A stretch of 64,000 bases of DNA from Candidatus Obscuribacterales bacterium (GTDB lineage Bacteria; Cyanobacteriota; Vampirovibrionia; Obscuribacterales; Obscuribacteraceae), in assembly GCA_020050685.1 (NCBI GenBank), contig JAGVKG010000026.1, positions 62,001-126,000 of the forward strand. The letters run 5' to 3'. Below the pieces are notes generated by a model, which saw only the letters and a list, made by a program, of their open reading frames with translations, was not told where the DNA came from and did no database searches. The position numbers and the translations under genes are program-made. Positions 1 through 7,480 of this stretch are shown one piece after another. Every line of letters starts with the position of its first letter. The first letter of the stretch is position 1.

Positions 1-411
1 TAAAAGCAACACCGCCATCTGATGCTTGCCCAACTGCTCATGCGCTGTAGCAAGACCTTGGAGCGTATTGCCGATGTCGATGCTCTCGGGATCCCCCAAC
101 TTATCTTGCACCTTCAACGCCCGCTCAAAATATTGCTGAGCATTCGCCCAGTCTTCCTGCTTCAATCGCAGCTCCGCGACCTCATAGTAAGTCTTCGCCA
201 AGCGCGGATCGTTTGCCTGAAACTTCGCAGTCTGCTTCAAAGCCTCTGCCAGCTCATTTTGCGCCTCGTCAAAATTCCCTTCGCTCTCTGCCTTCGTCCC
301 CGCACTAAAATGACTCTCCCATTGCGCATCCTTTGCGCAAATAGGCAGAGCCTCCGCCGCAACAAGTATGACAGAAAGTACACCGGCAACCAGACGACCA
401 CTCTGACGCAT
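1..411 (-). CDS. Secreted TPR protein (3' end beyond the window)
   Basis: An open reverse-strand frame of 137 codons runs from ATG at 411 to the window edge without a stop, so the C-terminus is missing. The N-terminus is a signal-peptide-like hydrophobic stretch (about residues 7-22) followed by cleavage-like residues ICAKDAQ. The rest reads as tetratricopeptide helices, with patterns such as EGNFDEAQNELAEALKQ and DWANAQQYFERALKVQDKLG, the latter resembling kinesin-light-chain TPRs. A GAGG motif lies 6 bases before the ATG. TPR domains mediate protein-protein contacts; no specific partner can be inferred. Several other TPR proteins occur in this window. Confidence 0.75.
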   Translation of the reverse strand, partial: MRQSGRLVAGVLSVILVAAEALPICAKDAQWESHFSAGTKAESEGNFDEAQNELAEALKQTAKFQANDPRLAKTYYEVAELRLKQEDWANAQQYFERALKVQDKLGDPESIDIGNTLQGLATAHEQLGKHQMAVLLL

Positions 412-525
412 ATTAGACCTCGATTGAAACGAACAGAACCCCCATTTTACGAGGTTTGTCACGCCCCAATGATAAAAAGGCAATCAGAATTGTCCCCGAC
501 TCGAGCCCTGCGGATCCGAGCGGTT

Positions 526-825
526 TCACTTGTCTTCAAATTTCAACTTACCGAGGTCACGCTTGCCGTGCACCACTCGTATTACTTCGATTGCATCGCC
601 GCTTTGGCGGTAAAAGATTACGTAATTGCCTTCAGTTACACTGCGAACGTTTGGAAACAACTCATCACGCTTTCGCCCAATGCCGGGGCTCTCTGCGAGC
701 AAATTGCATTTTTCTTTTAGACGTCCAACGAAGTTGTGAGCAGCGGTAACGTTATCCTTGGCAATATAATCACCGATGTTCTTTAGATCTTGAAGCGCCA
801 ACCTTGTGAACTGTAGTCGGCTCAC
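526..825 (-). CDS. parE: ParE/RelE-family toxin
   Basis: A 99-residue protein with the ParE/RelE toxin pattern: an N-terminal helical half (LQDLKNIGDYIAKDN), a central PGIGRKRDEL segment, and a C-terminal beta half with NYVIFYRQ and IEVIRVVHGKRDL. The family consists of ribosome-dependent mRNases or gyrase inhibitors, and the arrangement with a ParD-like partner suggests the ParE branch. The start is GTG at 825, overlapping the antitoxin stop by 4 bases (GTGA), which implies translational coupling. The antitoxin comes first in the operon, as is usual for parDE. The gyrase target is inferred from family, not shown. Confidence 0.85.
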   Translation of the reverse strand: MSRLQFTRLALQDLKNIGDYIAKDNVTAAHNFVGRLKEKCNLLAESPGIGRKRDELFPNVRSVTEGNYVIFYRQSGDAIEVIRVVHGKRDLGKLKFEDK

Positions 826-1052
826 ACCTGATCACCATTAGTCTGATATCGCTTTGCCAGTTCCGAAAAGACCTCATCCCCATCAATCAATTCGCCCCTG
901 TCAGCCTGATCAACACCTATTTGAATCTCATGACGTAGCCATTGCAGCTTCATCTCGTCCATTAACCGCTCCTGCTCGCCCGGAGTGAGCTGATTAGCAA
1001 GCTTCAATATCTGACTCACAATTGTCTTATCATCTGATTTTGGCTGAGCCAT
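822..1052 (-). CDS. parD: ParD-like antitoxin
   Basis: A 76-residue protein starting at ATG 1052, chosen because AGAGG lies about 8 bases upstream; an upstream start at 1100 lacks a ribosome site. The C-terminal half has the toxin-neutralising pattern IQIGVDQADRGELIDGDEVF, common in ParD and related antitoxins. The N-terminal half (QILKLANQLTPGEQERLMDEM) is helical and lacks an obvious ribbon-helix-helix, so the DNA-binding class is unclear. It overlaps the toxin by 4 bases and is presumably co-transcribed with it and autoregulatory, although no clear operator palindrome was found upstream. Confidence 0.75.
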   Translation of the reverse strand: MAQPKSDDKTIVSQILKLANQLTPGEQERLMDEMKLQWLRHEIQIGVDQADRGELIDGDEVFSELAKRYQTNGDQV

Positions 1053-1231
1053 GTTTCGGTACCTCTTAATGAAATTATACCCGAAGCGACAATTCTCCAA
1101 TTCCCTAGCAGGCTAACGATTTAATATGCAACAAAGTGCTTCAGTCTAATCTCCAACCGTTATTTGCGAAGCCGCCGAGGGCAAAAACTTGATAGATTTC
1201 TGTGACTTTTGGCAACCTGGGGGGACGCATT

Positions 1232-1792
1232 ATGCACGGTGGGCTTAGCTTTGAGGAACAGCTTGAGGACGCGGAGACTGCACTTGCGGAGTGCATTAAA
1301 ACTCACGGCGAATTTCATGAGCGGGTTTCATATAAATTAGATGCCGTAGCTAAATTGCTACGCAGCAAAGGCATAAGGATTCACGACGCCGCCAATATGG
1401 AGGCGAAGGCGAAGTCTATCCGCATAGGAATAAATACGGGGCAGATGAAGGCAGCCAGCCGTACGTCAAAAGAGATTGTGGAAGCGATGAGCATTACTGC
1501 TCAGCGACGAGCGGCGCAAAGAAGATCGAATAAAGTCCAGACCATTGTTTGGGCGCTGGTCGCCTTCGCCGTTTTTGTATTTGGAGCAAAATTTGTTTCT
1601 GACCCAGCCAACGCCAAATTGATCAACAGCTTGCTCCCAACTGCACTTCTTAAGAACATTGAGAAGGAACCGATACTAATTCAGGATACGGGCGCGAAAA
1701 CCAAAGAGCACAACGAGCAAGTGGATCAAATTCTCAACGAAGGCGGCGAGGGAGCGAGTGCCGACGGTTCAAGCACCAGCGAACAGCAATAA
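1232..1792 (+). CDS. Membrane-anchored TPR-like protein
   Basis: A 186-residue protein. The start was placed at ATG 1232 behind a GGGGGG tract rather than at 1202. Residues about 8-65 resemble a kinesin-light-chain TPR unit (ALAECIKTHGEFHERVSYKL, then LLRSKG). A basic linker (TAQRRAAQRRSNK) precedes one transmembrane helix (VQTIVWALVAFAVFVFGAKF), and a soluble, acidic, serine-rich tail follows. This implies a cytoplasmic N-terminal domain and an exported tail. The function is unknown. The next gene starts about 100 bases downstream in the same direction. Confidence 0.6.
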   Translation: MHGGLSFEEQLEDAETALAECIKTHGEFHERVSYKLDAVAKLLRSKGIRIHDAANMEAKAKSIRIGINTGQMKAASRTSKEIVEAMSITAQRRAAQRRSNKVQTIVWALVAFAVFVFGAKFVSDPANAKLINSLLPTALLKNIEKEPILIQDTGAKTKEHNEQVDQILNEGGEGASADGSSTSEQQ

Positions 1793-1889
1793 TTGCGTGC
1801 GGGTTAGTGGTCTTGGCGCGGAATTCCTTCTATTGACCAGTGATTGCTTTGAGAATAGGATGAAAGATGGGCATTGTAAGGAATTGGGA

Positions 1890-2462
1890 ATGCTAGTCAA
1901 TCGCATAGCAGCAACAATACTGGCTATGGCTATGATCACCGGCTCGACAAATTCATCTTTAGCGCAGCAAACGACTTCTGACTCAGCAAGAGCATCCATT
2001 GATCATTACAATCACGCCGTTAAACTGCACAAAGCTGGATCGTTAGACCAAGCAATTGTTGAGTACAAGGCCGCTATTAAGGCTCATGAATCCAGAGAGT
2101 ATTGGTCCAACCTAGGTCTTGCTTACTCGGCAAAAGGTTTACATCACGAAGCAATAGCTGCTTTCAAGAAGGCGTTAGCGCAAGGGTCGGACGCTGCCAC
2201 TATAGATGGGTACGCATGTGTGCTCCATTCCTCCGGAAGAGCCGGTGAGGCAATAGAACAATGGAAGCTGGCTATCAAGATGTATCCAGAATACAAACCT
2301 GCCTATACAAATCTGGCCGCGGCATTACTGAGGGCTAAACGTTTTGGCGAAGTAAAGGAAATATTGGCCAAAATTGGTACTACAATGCGCGATCCTACAA
2401 CTACAAATAAGATAGGGGATTTTCTTCGACCAGATGGTCAACTGCTCTCGCCAAACCAATAG
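1890..2462 (+). CDS. Secreted TPR-repeat protein
   Basis: A 190-residue protein. The ATG at 1890 was chosen because AAGGA lies 8-9 bases upstream and the N-terminus then forms a signal peptide (hydrophobic AATILAMAMITGS, cleavage near SLAQQ). At least three TPR units follow: HYNHAVKLHKAGSLDQAIVE, YWSNLGLAYSAKGLHHEAIA, and AGEAIEQWKLAIKMYPEYKP. Exported TPR proteins often scaffold envelope complexes; here no partner is identified. It is probably co-transcribed with the flanking forward genes. Confidence 0.7.
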   Translation: MLVNRIAATILAMAMITGSTNSSLAQQTTSDSARASIDHYNHAVKLHKAGSLDQAIVEYKAAIKAHESREYWSNLGLAYSAKGLHHEAIAAFKKALAQGSDAATIDGYACVLHSSGRAGEAIEQWKLAIKMYPEYKPAYTNLAAALLRAKRFGEVKEILAKIGTTMRDPTTTNKIGDFLRPDGQLLSPNQ

Positions 2463-2510
2463 GCAATTTCAAGAATCATCTTACTGAACAAATCATTGGT
2501 ATAACAGACA

Positions 2511-2960
2511 ATGAGACATTTCCTCAATATTCTTGCTCTGACAATAGTGACGATCATGACAGTAGTGGTTGTATGGTTTGTTCATGCATTTCTTACACAC
2601 GAATTTCACATACCACTTCACGCTTATGTGTCTCGTGAAATAGAACCAGCTGCACTCAAGTTTGAAGCAGGAGACTATCCGGGGTCACTTCAAATAATCA
2701 ATTCCCAGAAACCGCAGTCTCACCGCCCTATGATTGAACTACATTATGTAAAAGCGCTCTGCCTACAAGCTAGCAAGCAGTTTCGCCAAAGTGCTGAGGA
2801 ATACTCATACATCAGACAGCACACAGCGGATGAGGATCTGACTTGGAGAGCAGCAGTCGGGGATTTTTTTGCCAACGTACATCAGCCTTTTGTAATAGAC
2901 CAGCAAACTCATTTTCCAGACTACGCACCGACAATTGATTTGATTCAAATTGCCCCGTAA
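2511..2960 (+). CDS. Small membrane-anchored protein, possible degenerate TPR
   Basis: A 149-residue protein not recognised as a named family. The N-terminus is one long hydrophobic helix (LNILALTIVTIMTVVVVWFV), either an uncleaved signal anchor or a signal peptide. The middle reads like a helix-turn-helix TPR pair (LKFEAGDYPGSLQIINSQ, YVKALCLQASKQFRQSAEEY). It follows the secreted TPR gene by about 50 bases and precedes the next gene by about 70 bases, so it may belong to the same transcription unit. Confidence 0.55.
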   Translation: MRHFLNILALTIVTIMTVVVVWFVHAFLTHEFHIPLHAYVSREIEPAALKFEAGDYPGSLQIINSQKPQSHRPMIELHYVKALCLQASKQFRQSAEEYSYIRQHTADEDLTWRAAVGDFFANVHQPFVIDQQTHFPDYAPTIDLIQIAP

Positions 2961-3027
2961 ATATACACTCTTAGCATCGTTCCAGCAAAAAAGGTCTTGC
3001 ACCTCAAATACAAAGATTGAAAACACT

Positions 3028-3831
3028 ATGAGCGACACCAATAAAAAGGGCAAGAATTCTCCACGCTTTCAAGAGCTAAAGGCGACATTCACGCAGGTGG
3101 CAGAAGAAACCGGGGGAACGTTTTCCGCAGAACCAGGAATGGGTGGCGAGGAATTTACATATCAGCAAATTAAGATTTACAGCTGGCTGATTGAAAAAGT
3201 CGCTAAGCCTATGTCAAAGATATTTAGAGATAAGAGTGAGCCTAAGGCTTACAAACAATTGTCGGATGCTTTATTTGAAAGCCTCTACATAAACTACAGC
3301 TATCGAAACGCACTCATATGCATGCAAAGCCGAAGTCATCCGCCTTGGGATGAGGATCAGGATACTTTCCCTGTACATCTTAAATGTTCTATCAAACCAA
3401 CACGCGGATTCATGTTTCATCTCGGTAGACGAAATCGTTTTACCAACGATAGCGACGTTAACACCTTTCGCGGATTTCCTGCCTATGTCGGTTTATTTGT
3501 ACCCGAGGAGTATTTAGAGGACATTGAGGAACGAGCGAAGCTACCATACAACGTGGCAATGGAAAATACTGAACTTAAACAACTATACTCCGCAAGAACC
3601 AATGATAAAACGATTGCTGAAAGTTATATCAATGACAATCCGGTTCAAGAATTGCTTTTTCAAATCTCCAAAGTTCACGCTCTCAATATCGATTGTAAAC
3701 TTGAGCACGAGACAAGTCTTCTGCATTTATTTTTTGTTGTACAATGCAATTCATATGATTCGTTATTGGCTGCTATCAAGCTAACAAATGCAAGCGTCGA
3801 TAATTTGACTGAAAATGCGGTAATTCATTGA
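3028..3831 (+). CDS. Hypothetical soluble protein
   Basis: A 267-residue protein with no signal peptide or membrane segment and no recognised domain. The start was placed at ATG 3028 (MSDTNKKG); the upstream in-frame ATG at 2950 would overlap the previous gene and lacks a ribosome site. Composition is mixed, with aromatic stretches (RGFMFHLGRRNRF, FPAYVGLFVPEEYLEDIEE) suggesting a folded globular protein. Base composition is more AT-rich than the housekeeping region, in line with accessory DNA. Confidence 0.55.
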   Translation: MSDTNKKGKNSPRFQELKATFTQVAEETGGTFSAEPGMGGEEFTYQQIKIYSWLIEKVAKPMSKIFRDKSEPKAYKQLSDALFESLYINYSYRNALICMQSRSHPPWDEDQDTFPVHLKCSIKPTRGFMFHLGRRNRFTNDSDVNTFRGFPAYVGLFVPEEYLEDIEERAKLPYNVAMENTELKQLYSARTNDKTIAESYINDNPVQELLFQISKVHALNIDCKLEHETSLLHLFFVVQCNSYDSLLAAIKLTNASVDNLTENAVIH

Positions 3832-3956
3832 TTCGCTGACAGTAAGGCCGCCTAATGGTGAGAAAACCGGCTTAGAAGACTGACGAGCCCTCAATTGCTA
3901 CGAAAACATTTAATTTACGCGCTCGCAAACGACCCAAACAATGAACCGCTTTGTTG

Positions 3957-3962
3957 TATAAT
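3957..3962 (+). promoter_or_regulatory. -10 box for the DUF3800 gene
   Basis: A perfect TATAAT lies about 75 bases before the DUF3800 start codon. The matching -35 region is weak. Predicted initiation near 3969 would place the whole inverted-repeat leader within the transcript. Confidence 0.5.
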
Positions 3963-3968
3963 GGACCT

Positions 3969-4037
3969 TGGTAATCTGACCGGCGACAAGAGGCCCACTG
4001 GAATCTTCCTTCGGGATAGCCGGTCTCTTATTTTTAT
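3969..4037 (+). promoter_or_regulatory. Structured, possibly switching leader of the DUF3800 gene
   Basis: Seven-base arms GACCGGC (3978-3984) and GCCGGTC (4019-4025) can pair perfectly around a 34-base interior. A competing 8-bp helix joins AAGAGGCC (3988-3995) to GGTCTCTT (4022-4029), with one G-U pair, and is followed by ATTTTTAT, so the alternative fold resembles an intrinsic terminator. The two helices share 4022-4025 and exclude each other. No Shine-Dalgarno motif lies before the ATG at 4038. From memory, several conserved RNA motifs named DUF3800-I to -XI are described upstream of genes of this family; membership of this sequence in any of them is unverified. Confidence 0.5.
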
Positions 4038-4691
4038 ATGTACCTATTTCTAGATGAAGCTGGTGATTTTGACTTTTCGGCTAGCGGTTCCAGCTACCTG
4101 ATTTTTGGCGGCGTCTTAATGCCGACTCTAGCTCCGGCCGAGGCGCTTCAAAATCTACGGCATGAACTTGCTGCTGGTGGTTACTCCCTGCCAAACGGAT
4201 TTCACGCAAAAAATGATCCCAAGCCACGCCGGCTCCGAGCATTCGAAGTAATTTCTAGACTCGATTTACAAATATATGCTGTAGCTCTCGAGAAACGAAA
4301 GGCTTATCCCAATATTCGCTCAGACGTGGCTTATATGTACAAGCTTGGCTGCCACTTCCTGTTGCGCTATCTGTTCGAACAAGTAATTCCAGAGAGGCAA
4401 GCCCTGCAAATTATAATCAGCAATTATGGTTCGGGAGAAATCAACCGTACCGTAGAGGCCGCTTGCCGAGCAGTGATTAAGCAAAACGGAACGAAACACA
4501 CTATCACCACGGCGTTTTGGGGAGGTCAAAGTCACTGCGGACTGCAGCTGGCTGACTATTGCGCTTGGGGAATTCAACGCCATTACGAAGCGCCGGACGA
4601 TGAACACGGTAAGAGAATAATGGAACAACTAAAGCCCAAGATAGCCAATATCTTTGAGCCATTCCGCCTGTCAACACAGAAATATTATTAG
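4038..4691 (+). CDS. DUF3800 protein
   Basis: A 217-residue protein matching DUF3800: an acidic N-terminal strand (MYLFLDEAGDF, residues 1-11, with D6, E7 and D10 as the typical acidic cluster), then SSYLIFGGVL, and a late LQLADYCAWGIQRHYE block with the conserved ADY aspartate. The biochemical role of the family is not established; it is often seen in accessory and mobile regions, and the acidic residues suggest a metal-dependent nuclease-like fold, which is inference. The gene is led by an unusual structured leader without a Shine-Dalgarno site. It sits in the toxin-antitoxin-rich end of the window. Confidence 0.8.
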   Translation: MYLFLDEAGDFDFSASGSSYLIFGGVLMPTLAPAEALQNLRHELAAGGYSLPNGFHAKNDPKPRRLRAFEVISRLDLQIYAVALEKRKAYPNIRSDVAYMYKLGCHFLLRYLFEQVIPERQALQIIISNYGSGEINRTVEAACRAVIKQNGTKHTITTAFWGGQSHCGLQLADYCAWGIQRHYEAPDDEHGKRIMEQLKPKIANIFEPFRLSTQKYY

Positions 4692-4753
4692 CAAAATCTT
4701 TAGCAGCATTTACACGCCAAGTCGAAAGGATTCAAATCGGAAGAGCCAAGAAA

Positions 4754-4978
4754 ATGAAAATAAAAAAACACAAGAACTACCCATTTATGGCAGCCGGACG
4801 AATTTGGACCATACCAGCGGTAACTCTTTCTATTCATCCCGATGGTTCGACTGGTCTATCACTGGCAGAAATTCAGCGGATTCAAAAGGCAATCGCGAAC
4901 GAAATCTGCGCCTCCACTTCTCCCACAACAGCAGAAGAAATGGAATTCTTGCGCGAGACTCCCGGCACAAAGATATAA
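4754..4978 (+). CDS. Small hypothetical protein, copy 1 of a duplicated gene
   Basis: A 74-residue protein, nearly identical to the product at 6665-6886 over its first 70 residues (shared blocks NYPFMAAGRIWTIP and LSIHPDG, then LSLAEIQRIQ). At the DNA level the two share a stretch of about 49 identical bases covering codons 6-22. Substitutions between copies are mostly synonymous or conservative (AV to EV, ST to SA), so both appear to have been under protein-level selection. An AAGA-type weak ribosome site precedes the ATG. The family is not recognised. It follows the DUF3800 gene by about 60 bases and may be co-transcribed. Confidence 0.6.
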   Translation: MKIKKHKNYPFMAAGRIWTIPAVTLSIHPDGSTGLSLAEIQRIQKAIANEICASTSPTTAEEMEFLRETPGTKI

Positions 4979-5030
4979 TTTGGGCATCGTTTATAATCAG
5001 CTACCTATCCACCCACCAAATGGAAATCAA

Positions 5031-5744
5031 ATGACAATGCAGAAATTACTTTCATCCACAGCCATTCTCGCCTTGGTTTTCCTCGCGTGCGCCGCAAGTG
5101 TGACTGCGGGAAGCATCATTGATTTACGCGGAAAGCGATACGGAGAAGTATTGCTCGGCACAGGCGGAGTGGTTGTCTCCAAAGAACTTGATGTGTACAA
5201 CACGATCGGACTAAACGACTGCCCGGAAGAATTGTGGTCGAAGTTGGATCCCGCGGCAATAAAAAAGGAAACAGGCGCCAAAGTAGTGAGATTGAATGGT
5301 CCACGCTATTGGGTTATGGATGGCATGACGAATAGCAATGTAAGCCCAGACATTCGCAATTTTGGTGGCATTGAAATGCGACGTGCAGGCGTGTTGGCAG
5401 TGTCAATAAGCGACCTTATGCACCAAGACCCGTATACAGTGCACAAAGTCGCGCGTCAAACCACATGGGTATATCAAGCGGGCAAGCCCGTTTATCAACT
5501 CATTAGTCCCGATGGAAGTGTGTTCTTCATGCAATCATTCAGCGCACAAAAGAAGAGCCAGGATATGCAAGACCTGGCCAAGCTCGGATCAGCATTGACA
5601 TTGCCGAAAGGATGGCAATTCAGAACTCTCACGCTCAAGAAAGATTATTTGCTGACGGCAACAGATGGAATGGCGTACGTCACGCGGGACGACTTCGCAA
5701 ACACTTACCAAAAGTCAACGGCCCAGCCAAACGATGTTCTATAG
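5031..5744 (+). CDS. Secreted protein of unknown function
   Basis: A 237-residue protein starting at ATG 5031 with a clear signal peptide (LLSSTAILALVFLACAASVTAG). The mature part contains LRGKRYGEVLL, DVYNTIGLNDCPEELW and ETGAKVVRLNGPRYWVMDGM. I remember similar patterns in bacterial secreted proteins annotated loosely as carboxylic ester hydrolases, but no catalytic triad can be assigned here. A single cysteine (in NDCPEE) remains in the mature protein. It lies between the first copy of the duplicated small gene and the VapB relic. Confidence 0.65.
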   Translation: MTMQKLLSSTAILALVFLACAASVTAGSIIDLRGKRYGEVLLGTGGVVVSKELDVYNTIGLNDCPEELWSKLDPAAIKKETGAKVVRLNGPRYWVMDGMTNSNVSPDIRNFGGIEMRRAGVLAVSISDLMHQDPYTVHKVARQTTWVYQAGKPVYQLISPDGSVFFMQSFSAQKKSQDMQDLAKLGSALTLPKGWQFRTLTLKKDYLLTATDGMAYVTRDDFANTYQKSTAQPNDVL

Positions 5745-5775
5745 AATATGTCTGTCATCTATCGATGTCGTCGGC

Positions 5776-5860
5776 AATTTAACTTTGCCTTGGTAAACAA
5801 GGAGTTTTTTTTCTTTTTCCCCTGCGAACAAGTTCCGCAAGGGCGTAATTAATGAACTCT
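5776..5860 (-). pseudogene. VapB antitoxin relic
   Basis: About 85 bases align without large gaps to 7303-7388 inside the intact vapB. They share TTGCCTTGGTAA, then AACAAGTTCCGCAAGGGCG (19 bases), then ATTAAT. The intervening bases differ at scattered positions and an extended T tract breaks the frame, so no antitoxin can be made. No vapC remnant was seen on its downstream (left) side. It marks a second, decayed VapBC locus. Confidence 0.7.
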
Positions 5861-5915
5861 GAATCGTAGCACACTTGTGCTACACTTAAGAAGGTAGATA
5901 AGCAGGAACAGAGCC

Positions 5916-6191
5916 ATGGCAATCACTACATTTAATGATGATAGCCTGGCACGAGGCAAGGTAACCCATGCCGAGATCGAAGAAGTTTTATCCGATTTGC
6001 TGACGTTGGTTGTCGAAGAAGGACAAAGCAAGAGAGGTAATCCAACTAGAACGTATGTGGGCTTTACTCGCAGCGATCGCTTGCTGGAAATCGGAATCGA
6101 ATACAGCGAGAACGAGAACCACGTGTTCCATGCCCGCAAAGCGAACGCTAAAACAATGAAAGCGTACAAAAAACTCATCACCAAGAAGTAG
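5916..6191 (+). CDS. BrnT-like toxin
   Basis: A 91-residue protein with the BrnT fold pattern: an opening FNDDSLARGKVTHAEIEEVL (compare the BrnT signature F-x-W-D-x-x-K-...-H-G-V-x-x-E-E-V), a central RTYVGFTRSDRLLEIGIEY and a closing HVFHARKANAKTMKAYKKL (ARxA...Y in BrnT). BrnT proteins are RelE-like ribonuclease toxins. The canonical tryptophan and histidine positions are changed, so toxicity is uncertain. The downstream ribbon-helix-helix gene, 13 bases away, fits a BrnT-BrnA order. The start is ATG 5916; only a CAGGAA-like weak ribosome site lies upstream. Confidence 0.65.
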   Translation: MAITTFNDDSLARGKVTHAEIEEVLSDLLTLVVEEGQSKRGNPTRTYVGFTRSDRLLEIGIEYSENENHVFHARKANAKTMKAYKKLITKK

Positions 6192-6204
6192 GCCGATTAG
6201 TACC

Positions 6205-6561
6205 ATGCGAAAACTTACCAAGAAAGAAATTGACAAACGAGAAGCTCAACTGAGAGCAGAAGCGCGCAAGGAAATTGCCAAGCGCGAAATCTTTCATTTC
6301 AGGATCGATAGTGAATCGATTGAGAAACTTTATGAAGTTGCCGGAAAGAAGCGGAAACCAGTCGGAACAATGGTGCGCGAATGGGTTATGGAACGACTAG
6401 ATCATGAATGTGTTCCGCGCGCAGGAAAGCGCTCAAGCAAATCCGCATCAATCAGTTACGAACAATTGCTTCCCACTCTCGAAGAAATTAGGGACAAAAT
6501 GGCCGTATTCGAAGCTCTGGCAAATAAATACGAGGCCCGTAAAATCAAGAAATCAAAGTAA
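6205..6561 (+). CDS. BrnA/CopG-like ribbon-helix-helix antitoxin
   Basis: A 118-residue, strongly basic protein. After a charged N-terminal helix (residues 1-28), the segment IFHFRIDSESIEKLYEVAGK followed by VGTMVREWVMERLDHE forms a ribbon-helix-helix pattern: one strand and two helices. The C-terminal part (LLPTLEEIRDKMAVFEALAN) is a predicted helix that may bind the toxin. It lies 13 bases after the BrnT-like gene, and the pair is presumed to be a type II toxin-antitoxin operon, autoregulated through the ribbon-helix-helix domain. The assignment rests on local pattern and gene order only. Confidence 0.6.
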   Translation: MRKLTKKEIDKREAQLRAEARKEIAKREIFHFRIDSESIEKLYEVAGKKRKPVGTMVREWVMERLDHECVPRAGKRSSKSASISYEQLLPTLEEIRDKMAVFEALANKYEARKIKKSK

Positions 6562-6664
6562 CTTCGCTTCATCCGCGAACACATACAGCATCCGGAAAGC
6601 CCTCTAATAGAAAGAGCCGACTACCCCCAATGAATATTTAACCTCGAATTAGAATGGTGAAAAA

Positions 6665-6886
6665 ATGAAAACAAAAAGACACAAGAACTACCCATTTATG
6701 GCAGCCGGACGAATTTGGACCATACCAGAGGTAACGCTTTCTATTCATCCCGACGGTTCCGCTGGTCTATCACTGGCCGAGATTCAGCGGATTCAAGAGG
6801 TAATCGCCAACGAAATACGCAGCTCCACTTCTCCCATAACTGCCGACGAAATGGAGTTCTTGCGCGATGCTACCTTAAGGTCTTGA
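6665..6886 (+). CDS. Small hypothetical protein, copy 2 of a duplicated gene
   Basis: A 73-residue paralogue of the gene at 4754-4978 (see that entry for shared blocks). The copies differ mainly at the extreme C-terminus, where this one ends DATLRS and overlaps the end of the convergent vapC gene by 17 bases. ATG 6665 follows a weak GGTG/AAAA context. In both copies the neighbour on the right is VapB-related DNA in reverse orientation (intact here, decayed in copy 1), so gene and antitoxin probably duplicated as a block. Function is unknown. Confidence 0.6.
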   Translation: MKTKRHKNYPFMAAGRIWTIPEVTLSIHPDGSAGLSLAEIQRIQEVIANEIRSSTSPITADEMEFLRDATLRS

Positions 6887-7265
6887 GATTCGTACACGCG
6901 GCGATTTGATCAAAGTCGCGATCCTTGTGAAATATGGCAAATCCATTTTCCAAACATATTGCAGCAATAATACAATCCACAGTCTTCCTAACCGTTTTGC
7001 CCTTGCGTCGGCACTCCCGATAAATATTCGCTGCCGCAACAAACGTATCCAATCCACTTGCTTGATAAATTGGAAAGCTCATAAGCAGCTCTTTGACTGA
7101 ATGGAAATCGCGATCGTCCTTGATGCCCTGAAGCACCTCTGTTAAGACTATGTCCGTAATGCCGATTTCGGCATCTGATTCGATCAAATGCTTAATCGCT
7201 TTGCTTTGACTACTAGCGTCGTTTGTTAAAAACTCAATCCAAGCGCTAGTATCGACAACAATCAT
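6870..7265 (-). CDS. vapC: VapC PIN-domain ribonuclease toxin
   Basis: A 131-residue PIN domain. The acidic metal-binding residues are visible: D5 in MIVVDTSAW, the glutamate in LTEVLQG, the aspartate in TVDCIIAA, and D115-D118 in FHKDRDFDQIA. All four positions of the PIN active site are intact, so it should be a Mg-dependent endoribonuclease, with tRNA or rRNA as typical targets. Its ATG overlaps the vapB stop by 4 bases (ATGA). The 3' end overlaps the convergent small gene by 17 bases. Confidence 0.92.
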   Translation of the reverse strand: MIVVDTSAWIEFLTNDASSQSKAIKHLIESDAEIGITDIVLTEVLQGIKDDRDFHSVKELLMSFPIYQASGLDTFVAAANIYRECRRKGKTVRKTVDCIIAAICLENGFAIFHKDRDFDQIAACTNLKTLR

Positions 7266-7462
7266 GCTCTAGTCCGCCGCATCTGCGACAGATCTCCGAG
7301 CCATTTAACCTTGCCTTGGTAAGCGAGGAGTTTCTTTCTTTTCTCCCTGCTAACAAGTTCCGCAAGGGCGTGATTAATCAGCTCTTTCTTGGTGCTGATG
7401 CTGGTTAGCTTCATTGCTTGTTTTACGAGCTTTTCATCAAGCTCTATGTTAGTTCTATGCAT
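7262..7462 (-). CDS. vapB: VapB ribbon-helix-helix antitoxin
   Basis: A 66-residue protein starting at ATG 7462, preceded by AGAGG at a spacing of about 10 bases. Residues 1-45 (HRTNIELDEKLVKQAMKLT then STKKELINHALAELV) form the ribbon-helix-helix DNA-binding fold typical of type II VapB antitoxins. The C-terminal tail (WLGDLSQMRRTRA) matches the VapC-binding WxGDLxxMR pattern. It is first in the operon and coupled to vapC. A 13-bp-arm palindrome just upstream is the likely operator. Confidence 0.9.
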   Translation of the reverse strand: MHRTNIELDEKLVKQAMKLTSISTKKELINHALAELVSREKRKKLLAYQGKVKWLGDLSQMRRTRA

Positions 7463-7480
7463 ACCAAGAAAACCTCTATG

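Noticed and set aside
22-720. Forward 232-codon open frame at the left edge
   Set aside because: It lies opposite the reverse-strand TPR gene (1-411) and the ParE toxin; its Leu/Arg-rich translation is typical of a shadow frame.
6073-6080. HIP1 octamer GCGATCGC
   Set aside because: I noticed only one clear site, so HIP1 does not appear to be enriched, unlike TGGTGGCA.
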